From Paenibacillus sedimenti (lineage in GTDB: Bacteria; Bacillota; Bacilli; Paenibacillales; NBRC-103111), in assembly GCF_014534655.1 (NCBI RefSeq), contig NZ_JACVVD010000013.1, positions 62,001 through 126,000 of the forward strand: 64,000 nucleotides of DNA, given 5' to 3'. The notes under the pieces were generated by a model. It saw nothing but the letters and a program-made list of their open reading frames with translations. It was not told the DNA's origin and made no database searches. Every line of letters starts with the position of its first letter. The stretch's first letter is position 1. Both the position numbers and the translations under genes were made by a program. Of the stretch, positions 36,640-44,509 are shown one piece after another.

Positions 36640-37557
36640 TCAGATTTTAAGGGGAGCCTCATGATTGGGCTTTTGCAGGGGGTGCTTGCATGTGGATGGA
36701 GCCACGTCAAACCTTTCTTTAAACACCTTGGAAAAATGAGCCACACTCTCAAATCCTGTCGAAAAACAAACATCCGTAACGGATAAAGAGGTGTGAAGCA
36801 GCATTTCTTTCGCGATATCCAACCGGCGATTACGGATCCAGCGTACAGGTGATGTTGTATTATAGATCGCTTGGAAATCTCGTTTAAAAGCTGATAAACT
36901 TCTGCCTGATAAGTAAGCAAGATCATTTAGCGAGACAGGGTTGGTTAGATTCTGCTCCACAACCTCCGTTATGCTCTTCCTCTTTGAACGCTTGAGCTGT
37001 AAAAACTGGAATATAAACTGTTCGTCAGCATCCGCAACATCAAACAATAATTCCAACAATTTTACTTTAATTAATCCATCCCTAATGTTATCGGTTTCCT
37101 TGAAATACGGTTTCAACGAATAGATATAATTAATTAATCGTTCATTGACCGCTTTGACAGATACCGGTACTAACGCTGATGGATAGTTACTTTCGAGATA
37201 TGCCATTTTGATAAATTCGGTGAGGAGCTCTTCTTTAAGAAAGAACATCATATAGTCCAAAACATAGTCAGAACCTTCTTCTCCCGATTTCTCATATTCA
37301 ACCATGATCGATTTCTGCAGTAGAACCATTTCATTCTTTCGTACGATATATTCCTGACTGCCGAATCTTACCTTATAGGTTCCCTCTAGTACAAACAAAA
37401 GCAGATGATCCTCCAAAAACATGGTTCCCTTTAAACCTTTTGTAAAGGTACAAGACTCGACAACTGTAAGTCCTTTCATCTTCAAGATCCCTTGATTAAG
37501 CGGTTCTCTGGCCAGACCGTGAGGAACCTTTATTACTTTTTCGGCTCGCAAAAACAA
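36640..37557 (-). CDS. AraC-family transcriptional regulator (paralogue 2)
   Basis: A 305-residue regulator with the same layout as the gene at 26835: a cupin-like N-terminal domain (G-T-M-F-L-E-D-H-L-L-L-F-V near 43), then a C-terminal AraC DNA-binding domain (V-S-L-N-D-L-A-Y-L-S-G-R-S-L and V-T-D-V-C-F-S-T-G-F-E-S-V-A-H-F-S-K). A TTG 8 nt after AAGGAGG is the likely start, as in the paralogue; an upstream in-frame TTG at 37581 lacks a site. It lies in the same region as flavoprotein paralogue 2. Confidence 0.9.
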   Translation of the reverse strand: MFLRAEKVIKVPHGLAREPLNQGILKMKGLTVVESCTFTKGLKGTMFLEDHLLLFVLEGTYKVRFGSQEYIVRKNEMVLLQKSIMVEYEKSGEEGSDYVLDYMMFFLKEELLTEFIKMAYLESNYPSALVPVSVKAVNERLINYIYSLKPYFKETDNIRDGLIKVKLLELLFDVADADEQFIFQFLQLKRSKRKSITEVVEQNLTNPVSLNDLAYLSGRSLSAFKRDFQAIYNTTSPVRWIRNRRLDIAKEMLLHTSLSVTDVCFSTGFESVAHFSKVFKERFDVAPSTCKHPLQKPNHEAPLKI

Positions 37558-37689
37558 CTGTATTTCCTCCTTATTGTTCAACTGCTAGGAACGGCTCCAT
37601 GGTACCAAGGACCATACTTTCGAGTAGTATGATCCTACCGCCTCCGCATTTATAAAATTCCACTCGTTAAGAAAATTTCCAGATGGAAA

Positions 37690-38645
37690 AAATAACTCTT
37701 GTGAGTTCTTTACTCAATGACCAGAGTCGCTTGGCAGCCAGCTCGTCTGCAGCCCACGGGCATACCCCCCGATTACCCCTGGATTTCCTAATAATTCAAT
37801 CGGAACCAAAGGAGCAATATCGATATTTTGGTATTAAACGCCACCTTTCCCGTCAAGTTGGTTGCTTACAGCACACCAGACAATCGTGCCGCTCCTTCCG
37901 GTACGGTTTTGCGTTCCTCCGTCAATTCGCTAAATACCCGCCGTCCCTGCACGTCGATCACGCCAAAAGCACCCATTTCTTCGTCGGACAAATAGCGGGA
38001 GAGATTGGTGACAATGGTGCCGGGGTGTACGGAGAACGCTCGTACATGATTCGGCTTGCCACGCTTATCCAGTTCTAGCCGAATAGGGCGTTAGCCGTCT
38101 TGGATTGCCCGTACGCCTCCCATTTGCTGTAAGGGCGGCGCAGATAATTCGGATCCTCGAACACGACCCGAGTGCCATTTGCCCGTTTCAGTGCCTGCCA
38201 AAGGCGAGATGTCAGTTGAAAATGCCCCAGGTGATTGGTGGCGAACTGCAGTTCATATCCTCTGCGATCACGCTATTCCGGTATGGCCATGATCCCTGCA
38301 CAGTTCATGAGAATGTGAAGGGGACGGCCCGATTCCTCGAATCGGCGGGCAAAGACATCGATCGAATCCGGGTCGGTAAGCTCCATCTCACCTAGTTCCG
38401 CTTCAGGAACGGAGTCCAATGCGACGATGGCTTTGTCTCGTGAGCGGGCCGGAACGATCACTTGGGCGCCTGCCTTGGCTAATACCCTCGATACCTCCAA
38501 GCCAATACCGGAAATATACGCCAATCACGATGGCAACCTTACCTGCCAAATCTACTCCTAATATGATTTCTTCCGCAGTCGTACGTGGTCCGTATTCGGT
38601 GTGCAAAGGTTGTTGCGGCGTCTGTTGGTTTGCTTGAGTTGTCAT
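37690..38645 (-). pseudogene. SDR oxidoreductase with multiple frameshifts
   Basis: The reverse strand encodes, in shifting frames, an SDR of about 320 residues. Pieces in order are H-T-E-Y-G-P-R-T-T-A-E-E-I, G-I-G-L-E-V-S-R-V-L-A-K-A-G-A, M-N-C-A-G-I-M, L-Q-F-A-T-N-H-L-G-H-F, a Y-G-Q-S-K-T-A-N-A-L-F catalytic region, V-H-P-G-T-I-V-T-N, and W-A-A-D-E-L-A-A-K-R-L-W. At least three frameshifts or stops interrupt it (about 38525, 38280, 38075, and near 37860). It belongs to the retinol/protochlorophyllide-reductase-like SDR group. An intact, only distantly related SDR gene lies just upstream. Confidence 0.8.
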
Positions 38646-38869
38646 AAATTTACTTCCTCCCTTTGAAAGAGATACAAACAGTCATAATAAATGTGACCAG
38701 GATGATCATATTAATAAAGACCTATCGAATCGACCCTAGGCGAAAAGCAGAATGAAGGTACCAAACTTTAGCGCCATCCACAGGTGAAGTTGCTCGGCGT
38801 ATAACGATCGGAATTGAAAAACCGGAGAGCGAACGCCCCCGGTTCAATTGAATGTATTCGACTTAGAAA

Positions 38870-39715
38870 TTAGACATCATCATGATCTGTACCTATAATA
38901 ACGTCATGCCATGCCTGTATATCTTTTTCAAAATTAGCCGTCTTTTCCCGGTATCTTTGCAGCGAATCCTTGCCAAGCGGCAAGTGGACCGGCGGCTTCT
39001 CCGCGTTTGCAACCTGCACGATTGCCTTGGCCAACTTGACGGGATCGCCCGGTTGTTTCTTATTTGCTTGGGTAGCAAATTTTCTCATTTCTCCTACCGT
39101 TTCCGCATAATCCGGAATGATGTTACCTGACCGCGTTAGCGACGCAGCATCCAGAAATTCCGTACGGAAGAAGCCCGGGGCTACCACGGTCGCATGAATC
39201 CCAAGCGGAGCCAACTCCAATGCAAGTGACTCCGTCAATCCTTCAACAGCGAACTTCGTTGCACCATACACGCCCCATCCGATATAACCGCTCAATCCGC
39301 CAACTGACGAGAAATTGATGATATGTCCAGAACGTCTTTGACGCATATGGGGCAGGACCGCCCGGGTCACATTCAACAAGCCAAAAACGTTGGTTTCGAA
39401 GTTTTTCCTCACCTCTTCAGCAGTGGCTTCTTCAACGGCACTCAACAACCCAAATCCTGCATTATTGACAAGGACATCAATTTTGCCGAATTTCTGTACG
39501 GCTTGATTCGCAGCCGCTATCGCCTGTTGTTCATCGTTAATATCCAGAAGAACAACTTGAAGATTCTCCGGATTTCCTAATTTATCAGCTAAAGACTCCG
39601 CCGAACTCCGGACCGTTGCAACAACATTATCCCCGGTTTCCAACACAGCCTTCAGGATTTCAAAACCAATGCCTCTTGCTGCCCCGGTGATAAACCAAGC
39701 TTTTTGATTTGTCAT
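38870..39715 (-). CDS. Short-chain dehydrogenase/reductase
   Basis: The 281-residue classical SDR has the NAD(P) motif T-G-A-A-R-G-I-G (near 12), N-N-A-G (near 86), catalytic Ser near 138 and Y-G-A-T-K (Tyr near 151). No substrate can be assigned. It lies 22 bp after flavoprotein paralogue 2 in the same direction and so is co-transcribed from the AraC-type promoter copy B. Confidence 0.92.
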   Translation of the reverse strand: MTNQKAWFITGAARGIGFEILKAVLETGDNVVATVRSSAESLADKLGNPENLQVVLLDINDEQQAIAAANQAVQKFGKIDVLVNNAGFGLLSAVEEATAEEVRKNFETNVFGLLNVTRAVLPHMRQRRSGHIINFSSVGGLSGYIGWGVYGATKFAVEGLTESLALELAPLGIHATVVAPGFFRTEFLDAASLTRSGNIIPDYAETVGEMRKFATQANKKQPGDPVKLAKAIVQVANAEKPPVHLPLGKDSLQRYREKTANFEKDIQAWHDVIIGTDHDDV

Positions 39716-39737
39716 ATTGCTTCCTTCTTCCTTTGTC

Positions 39738-40301
39738 TTATTTTTGTAGTACGTTATCTGCTTGGAACCTCATAATCTCATCAGCAAGCAGATATTCTGC
39801 ATATTGCCGAGAGCTCGAAATTAATTCTTCCTCGCTTTTATCATCGGTATCAAAGATCGTGAAAGGCCTCAAGAAGTCGGTTTCGATTAAATTACTCGTA
39901 GCATGGAAAGGGCTAAGGAGCTCATGAATCGTATAAAGATCACCGCCTCCAGGCTGATAATCAATTTCCGAGCCACCTATAGAAATTGCCAACCCAAGTT
40001 CCTTCCCTCGCAGCTTTCCACCTTTCGATGTATAGCCCCAACCGTAAGTCAGGACATCATCCAACCACTTCTTGAGAAGAGGAGGTGAACTATACCAATA
40101 AAACGGAAACTGGAAAATGATCCGATCATGCTTTTCCGCAAGTTCTTGTTCTGTTTGAACATCAATCCGCCAATCTGGATAGGATGCATATAAATCATGC
40201 ACGGTAATCTGATCCGGATACTTCTTTACTTCCTCAATCCAAGCCTTGTTCACTCGAGATTTGCCCATATTAGGATGAGCGACTAGTACCAAAGTCTTCA
40301 C
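39738..40301 (-). CDS. Flavodoxin-fold NAD(P)H oxidoreductase (YwrO/KefF-like), paralogue 2
   Basis: A 187-residue paralogue of the gene at 30611, with the same L-V-L-V-A-H-P-N start, Q-F-P-F-Y-W-Y-S-S-P-P-L-L-K-K-W, and G-G-K-L-R-G-K-E-L-G-L. It starts with GTG behind GGAGGGG. It is the first gene of an operon with an SDR and the broken SDR. It probably detoxifies quinones or other electrophiles; this is inferred from family and regulatory context. Confidence 0.9.
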   Translation of the reverse strand: MKTLVLVAHPNMGKSRVNKAWIEEVKKYPDQITVHDLYASYPDWRIDVQTEQELAEKHDRIIFQFPFYWYSSPPLLKKWLDDVLTYGWGYTSKGGKLRGKELGLAISIGGSEIDYQPGGGDLYTIHELLSPFHATSNLIETDFLRPFTIFDTDDKSEEELISSSRQYAEYLLADEIMRFQADNVLQK

Positions 40302-40392
40302 GATTACCCCTCCTATTCTCGGAAATTCGTATTTTTACTTCCTTCAGTATTTGCCTTGTACATATTGTTTATGAATTCCGGATGATGTATTA

Positions 40393-40455
40393 ACTTTAAC
40401 GTATATTTGGGCTTTTCGCTTTTCTGTAAGGTCCGATATATTTGTTCATTTAGCT
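40393..40455 (-). promoter_or_regulatory. AraC-type regulated promoter, copy B
   Basis: On the reverse strand GAGCTAAATGAACAAATAT is followed by GAAAAGCGAA at position 31 and TAAAGT at position 57. It sits 92 bp upstream of flavoprotein paralogue 2 and aligns without gaps to copies A, C and D. Confidence 0.6.
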
Positions 40456-40480
40456 CATGCCCGTTTTTAGAAAAGAAAAA

Positions 40481-40545
40481 TGCACCCACTAGAATTCCAT
40501 TGGATAAACCAGGGTGGTTATTCCAATGTCCATTCTAGGGGTGCA
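40481..40545 (-). terminator. Long imperfect palindrome, probable terminator
   Basis: TGCACCC at 40481 and GGGTGCA at 40539-40545 open arms of about 31 bp with a few mismatches. On the reverse strand the hairpin is followed by TTTTTCTTTT, so it would terminate transcription of the XRE fragment. Its size also fits a miniature mobile palindrome. Confidence 0.6.
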
Positions 40546-40556
40546 CTACCAGTAGG

Positions 40557-40673
40557 TTATAGCGTTGCCTGTGATATACCAATTCTACTAGAGAAATCAA
40601 CTTGATTAATCTTATTCAGCAGTCTAATCATTCCGATACGACTTCCTATTGTTTCGATATGTATCACTCCCAT
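40557..40673 (-). pseudogene. XRE regulator fragment
   Basis: A 38-codon frame reads I-G-S-R-I-G-M-I-R-L-L-N-K-I-N-Q and then I-G-I-S-Q-A-T-L before a stop. It aligns with the helix-turn-helix of the intact XRE gene at 41437 (G-D-R-I-R-I-I-R, I-G-I-S-Q-A-T-L). The C-terminal part is missing. The upstream region also mirrors that of the intact copy: a CCCGATG hairpin and 20-bp tandem repeats. Confidence 0.6.
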
Positions 40674-40684
40674 TAAAAAGAAAA

Positions 40685-40712
40685 TCCCGATGATTATTAA
40701 AGATCATCGGGA
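40685..40712 (-). terminator. CCCGATG hairpin upstream of XRE fragment
   Basis: TCCCGATGAT and ATCATCGGGA are perfect 10-bp arms, followed on the reverse strand by TTTTCTTTTT. It lies 12 bp before the XRE fragment and may act as an attenuator. Confidence 0.6.
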
Positions 40713-40722
40713 CTGACTAAGA

Positions 40723-40782
40723 GTTCACGACATTTTTTACTGGTTCATGACTTTTTTTACTGGTTCACGACTTTTTTATCAC
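40723..40782. repeat. Three 20-bp tandem repeats (GTTCACGAC type)
   Basis: GTTCACGACATTTTTTACTG, GTTCATGACTTTTTTTACTG and GTTCACGACTTTTTTATCAC follow each other with an exact 20-bp period starting at 40723, 40743 and 40763. Such arrays are typical of multi-site ends of IS21-like or Tn7-like elements or of regulator-binding arrays. No istA gene is nearby. Confidence 0.65.
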
Positions 40783-40815
40783 CAGACAACATAAAGAACC
40801 GGTACTCCTACACAA

Positions 40816-41406
40816 TTATATCGGCCATGCTGAGGAGGGCCTGACTAAGGGAGGAGCCCACATCTGCTCTTTTTTCAGAACAGCACCGGAATCCCTCTTC
40901 CGGCTGCGGCCGCGGTATAAGGTTCCTATCCCCGGAGTTAATACGGTATAAGCTTTCGCCTCAAAATGCGTGCGCCATTTCCCTACCATGACCACAAACA
41001 CACTGAATATATTGGCATAGCAGTTGATGTAGTTCTTCGGGACCCCCTTGTTCGTACAAGTACTCGGCCACACTGATTCCTTTAGTCGGTTCCATTCGGG
41101 AGTTTGGATCATGAGGGTCATTATTGTAGGCATGCACCAAATTCCCACGTTCATCCCCTTCACAGTACATGCATCCAGCGATTTCTTCGCCAATCTGATC
41201 TGCGATATTATTGAGAATCTCTTCATCTACGGTAAGTGTGTAGTACGAATCCTGATCTATGATTTCATCATGACAGTACTCACAGCAAAGGCTCTCCATT
41301 CCGTCATGAATCTTTTGATGGCAGTCTAGTTGTGTTTCAATAAGATAGTGCCTATGTATTTTCGCAAAACCGAGAACAAGCTCTCCGCAATCAAAACAAA
41401 TTTAAC
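40816..41406 (-). pseudogene. Broken HEPN/RES-type toxin gene
   Basis: The frame open from 41406 encodes a cysteine-rich N-terminus with C-F-D-C, C-C-E-Y-C-H and C-M-Y-C-E, resembling zinc-binding N-terminal domains found on RES proteins. It carries on to V-C-G-H-G-R. After a frameshift near 40985 the neighbouring frame continues G-I-G-T-L-Y-R-G-R-S-R-K and K-K-E-Q-M-W-A-P-P, which matches the start of the RES domain (Y-R-A-R, E-M-G-A-P-P). The rest of RES is missing and no start codon exists in the frame before 41299. RES toxins degrade NAD+. The neighbouring XRE gene could be its antitoxin. Confidence 0.55.
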
Positions 41407-41436
41407 TCCGTAATCACGAGAACCCCCCTCTGGTAA

Positions 41437-41793
41437 TTACTCTTTTTGGTAACGATTTAATTTCAGATTCAGGAATTGTATAATTTCTTCTCTATCATAA
41501 TCCTTTAAGTTTCTAAAAATTTCAATTAACTTTAATTCCATATCACCAAGCGATACATTAAATAAATTTAACGATTCATTTTCCACTAGACTATCCCCAG
41601 TTAGTAACCAACTTAAATTTGTTTTAAAGACTCTATGTATGGATAGAATTGTTTCTAAAGATGGGCTATATTTCCCCTGTTCCAATTCACTTAGAGTTGC
41701 TTGAGAAATTCCGATTAAGTTTGCAAATTCATTTTGATTTAATCGATTTGTTTTACGAATGATTCTGATACGATCTCCTAAATTTGATTGCAA
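41437..41793 (-). CDS. XRE-family transcriptional regulator
   Basis: The 118-residue protein has an N-terminal helix-turn-helix of the Cro/CI type (N-E-F-A-N-L-I-G-I-S-Q-A-T-L-S-E-L-E-Q-G-K, about 20-40) and a helical C-terminal part. It begins with TTG 9 nt after GAAAGGAGAG. Between promoter and start lies a strong hairpin (41826-41851), and further upstream are four 20-bp repeats that it may bind. It is co-oriented with the broken RES gene. Confidence 0.8.
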   Translation of the reverse strand: MQSNLGDRIRIIRKTNRLNQNEFANLIGISQATLSELEQGKYSPSLETILSIHRVFKTNLSWLLTGDSLVENESLNLFNVSLGDMELKLIEIFRNLKDYDREEIIQFLNLKLNRYQKE

Positions 41794-41825
41794 TTTGCCC
41801 TCTCTCCTTTCGAAAATAAAAAAAT

Positions 41826-41851
41826 GTCCCGATGACAACAACCATCGGGAC
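41826..41851 (-). terminator. CCCGATG hairpin upstream of XRE gene
   Basis: GTCCCGATG and CATCGGGAC are perfect 9-bp arms followed on the reverse strand by ATTTTTTTATTTT. As an intrinsic terminator ahead of the XRE start it could attenuate expression. Confidence 0.7.
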
Positions 41852-41882
41852 TTTAAGTGTATGTGAGACAAAATCAATTTTC

Positions 41883-41962
41883 AGTTACTGACTCTAATGT
41901 AAAGTTACAAACTCTAATGTAAAGTTACCAACTCTAATGTGGAGTTACATACTCAAATGTCA
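41883..41962. repeat. Four 20-bp tandem repeats (AGTTAC...ACTCTAATG type)
   Basis: Units of the form AGTTACNNACTCTAATGTAA start at 41883, 41903, 41923 and 41943 with an exact 20-bp period. The last unit is diverged. The position upstream of the XRE gene and hairpin is the same as for the repeats at 40723, although the sequence is different. Confidence 0.7.
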
Positions 41963-41996
41963 ACGAACATAAACAAATGTGAGTAATAATTAATCC

Positions 41997-42103
41997 TGTC
42001 ATAAAAAGAGTACTTATTTTAGCACTTTTATAATAACAAACCGTCATTTTCTGTAATAACAACTGTCATAATAACGGCGATGTATAATATAAGGTGTCAT
42101 AAT
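41997..42103. repeat. Short direct repeats with TGTCATAAT motifs
   Basis: TGTCAT recurs at 41997, 42064 and 42095, and CGTCAT at 42042. TAATAACAAACCGTCAT (42031) and TAATAACAACTGTCAT (42054) form a 23-bp-spaced pair. This looks like a multi-site transposon end, but no matching inverted end was found. Confidence 0.35.
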
Positions 42104-42441
42104 CAGTTTCGCTTAGTTTAAGAAAGGCTTTCATAAATTACTTATGGCACCTTAATTAATTTAAATAGCTACTCAATGACTCCTTCTTCAATTCGGTCCA
42201 ATAATGGTTGTTCCTTAACTCCTTTCTAGTATTAAGCCGCGCTGCTCGGATGACGAGATAAGTGCGGCTTAGATTTCTTTTACTTCCTTGATTTACTTCA
42301 TTCCTTGGGGCTAAATAAGCAGTGTCTTCAGTTCTTTCTCAGAGAGATCACCATAAATATATTATCCTTGGCTTCTTCAAGATACCTAATCGTTAATCCA
42401 GGACATTGATCCATTTTATCATCAAACAATCCTGCCAACCG
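42104..42441. other. Decayed coding remnants
   Basis: Reverse-strand pieces such as M-D-Q-C-P-G-L-T-I-R-Y-L-E-E-A-K-D-N-I followed in another frame by G-D-L-S-E-K-E-L-K-T-L suggest a broken small gene. AAGCCGC...GCGGCTT (about 42235-42271) forms a stem. I cannot name the family. Confidence 0.3.
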
Positions 42442-42627
42442 CTAAGCTTCGATTAGGATTTGAACGAACAAGCCAATAACACCTTGGCTCCATTCATGCA
42501 ACAATTGGGGAATGTTTGTTTCCAGAGTATCTAGATCACTAAGGCCTTTCATTTTCGGCAGATTCAGTTGTTTCTCTATCTGAAACAGAACTTCAATGAA
42601 GGATTTGTCGTATTCTGAATATTTCAT
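42442..42627 (-). CDS. Small hypothetical protein (61 residues)
   Basis: The frame from ATG 42627, with GGAAAGGTGG upstream, encodes a helical protein (M-K-Y-S-E-Y-D-K-S-F-I-E-V-L-F-Q-I-E-K-Q-L). No family is recognised. An upstream in-frame ATG at 42663 lacks a ribosome site. Confidence 0.4.
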   Translation of the reverse strand: MKYSEYDKSFIEVLFQIEKQLNLPKMKGLSDLDTLETNIPQLLHEWSQGVIGLFVQILIEA

Positions 42628-42829
42628 TCTAATAGAGCCACCTTTCCGGAAAATTTGAGCCACTTCTCCCGGTGATGGGAGCCATCATGTACCAGGCCTT
42701 TTGGATTGAACTAACTGGTAACATAGTTTAACAACTTTACGAGGGATGAAAGAATTAGTAAAATAGAATTCATAAAAATTAGATACTTAAAGCATGTTTT
42801 GAAACAGCACTGATACACAGGGAGGAATA

Positions 42830-44179
42830 ATGAAAAGAACACTGATCATTGGAACGTTAATATTATCATTGGGTTTTGGACAATCCGTAAGTGCAGCAGC
42901 TACTAACGGAAAAGTGGATTTCAAAGATGTTGGAGGGCACTGGGCTAAAAGTAACATCGAATACATGGTAGAACAAGGAGCGGTTGATGGATATCCAGAT
43001 GGCACGTTTCGTCCGGAAGGAACCATCACAAGAGCTGAGTTCAGTAAGGTTCTTGCTGATCTGATGGATGCAGATGGTGGGAGTAACGCTTTTGCTGACA
43101 CAAAAGGACATTGGGCAGAATCGAAGGTTAATGGTTTGGTGAATGAAGGGATCATCGTGAAGTCTGAATATCCTAATGGGTTTGCGCCGGACACGAAAAT
43201 CACGCGACTGGAAATCAGTAAGATGGTCGCTAGAGGCCTGGCGCAAGAAAGCTTACTTTGGAAAGCTGTACTGTTAGGTTTTCAGCAGCTACCGGCAATT
43301 AATGTCCCGTTTAACGATCAAGACGAAATGAAGTTGTCAGATGTGCCTTATATTGCATTAGCTAACAGTTCGGATATTATTAACGGTTACGACGATGGGA
43401 CGTTTAAAATAGATCGTTCTGCAACAAGAGCAGAAGCGACAGTTATGCTTAAACGTTACCTTGATGCTAAGAGTAAAAAGCCGGTATTGAGCGAGTTGTT
43501 GGAAAAGTTCAAGGGTGAACAAGATGTTCAAAAATTCTCCAAAAGTCAATTGGAAGCATGGGTTGATAAAGATGCGGATATTAAGCGGTTAGCAAATTTG
43601 CCGATTAATCATTACACCGGCACTTCTTTGGCTAAAAATCACGATGCTTTGATCTATCCAATGGGACATGATTCATCAACTAATGATACCGAATTGGTCA
43701 CGCAAGCGATGAATGATATGATTGGTTGGATGAATGTGTACGAAAACCTTGATTATAGAACGGTTGGCGATTCGTGGAAAAATAAAATGCTTCGTTACTA
43801 TAGTCAGAGTTCCACTTACCACGGAGTCCATTACTCAAATGAAGATCTTCCTAAATTAATCGATGTTTATGTTAAGGAAGTAAAAGACGGGAAATACATT
43901 CAAGAGAGCTTCTTCGTGACTGATCTATCTTTGGCATTTAAACAAAAAAGAACTGAATACTCCAATAATGAGTTTGTAATTCGAGGAACGCAATATGTAC
44001 GTTTCACATCCGTTACCGATCTGCCAGAGGGTGTTGAATTGAATAAGTGGTATAAACGTGATGTTGATGTGAAGTACATGCAAAATCTATGGGGTGACAA
44101 GGTTTCTTGGGATACAGCAGACAATATAGCTGCGGGTTACACTGTTATTACTCCATATAAATTAGTTACAGTAAAGTAA
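42830..44179 (+). CDS. S-layer homology domain protein
   Basis: A 449-residue exported protein. A signal peptide (M-K-R-T-L-I-I-G...S-V-S-A-A) precedes three SLH domains (about 28-75, 88-137, 155-213), each with the F-x-D-x-x-x-H-W and D-G-Y-x-D-G-T-F-type signatures. They bind pyruvylated secondary cell wall polymers. The C-terminal 230 residues resemble no family I know. GGGAGG lies 5 nt before the ATG. It sits among mobile-element debris, next to the Tn7-like operon, and may be cargo. Confidence 0.9.
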   Translation: MKRTLIIGTLILSLGFGQSVSAAATNGKVDFKDVGGHWAKSNIEYMVEQGAVDGYPDGTFRPEGTITRAEFSKVLADLMDADGGSNAFADTKGHWAESKVNGLVNEGIIVKSEYPNGFAPDTKITRLEISKMVARGLAQESLLWKAVLLGFQQLPAINVPFNDQDEMKLSDVPYIALANSSDIINGYDDGTFKIDRSATRAEATVMLKRYLDAKSKKPVLSELLEKFKGEQDVQKFSKSQLEAWVDKDADIKRLANLPINHYTGTSLAKNHDALIYPMGHDSSTNDTELVTQAMNDMIGWMNVYENLDYRTVGDSWKNKMLRYYSQSSTYHGVHYSNEDLPKLIDVYVKEVKDGKYIQESFFVTDLSLAFKQKRTEYSNNEFVIRGTQYVRFTSVTDLPEGVELNKWYKRDVDVKYMQNLWGDKVSWDTADNIAAGYTVITPYKLVTVK

Positions 44180-44200
44180 AAAGACATATGCGAGCAGTTT

Positions 44201-44250
44201 TATTGAACTAACGATCGGAGAGCCACTCAAGATAATGGGTGGCTCTCCTT
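44201..44250 (+). repeat. Dispersed hairpin repeat, copy 6, terminator of SLH gene
   Basis: TTGAACTAACGATC (family tail) precedes GGAGAGCCAC and GTGGCTCTCC, a perfect 10-bp stem at 44217-44248. Here the conserved tail comes before rather than after the stem, as if the element were in partial or opposite form. Confidence 0.55.
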
Positions 44251-44259
44251 GCCGGAGTG

Positions 44260-44322
44260 GTGGCTCAAAAATGCCGGTAACGTGGTTCTCACTCACTGGA
44301 ACGATGGCTCAATTTGCTCTGT
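44260..44322. repeat. Three degenerate 21-22-bp repeats (TGGCTCA type)
   Basis: GTGGCTCAAAAATGCCGG, GTGGTTCTCACTCACTGG and GATGGCTCAATTTGC occur in series at 44260, 44282 and 44303. They could be a transposon end (IS21-like or the distal end of the Tn7-like element, since they lie just past its last gene). No inverted counterpart was found. Confidence 0.4.
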
Positions 44323-44508
44323 AGTATTCATATTCTACATACCGCTCCAGTTTTTTTACATAATATCGATTAAGATATCGAGAGTCTAATGTCCTTAAGC
44401 CATCGTTCACTGGTGTACCAACACAGACTATGGATACCTGTCCTACGTTCGCGGCGTACTCAATATTTTCCAGAACTCCATCTCTCTTGATTGAATGACC
44501 TTCTACAA
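44309..44508 (-). pseudogene. Nucleotide-sugar dehydrogenase-like fragment
   Basis: A start-less frame directly after the TniQ stop includes Y-A-A-N-V-G-Q-V-S-I-V-C-V-G-T-P-V-N-D-G. The V-C-V-G-T-P segment is characteristic of the N-terminal domain of UDP-glucose/GDP-mannose dehydrogenases. The remainder is unrecognisable. It may mark a gene disrupted by the transposon. Confidence 0.4.
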
Positions 44509-44509
44509 C

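Noticed and set aside
41997-42103. Definite left end of the Tn7-like element
   Set aside because: Suggestive TGTCAT repeats but no inverted counterpart or target duplication could be found near tnsA.
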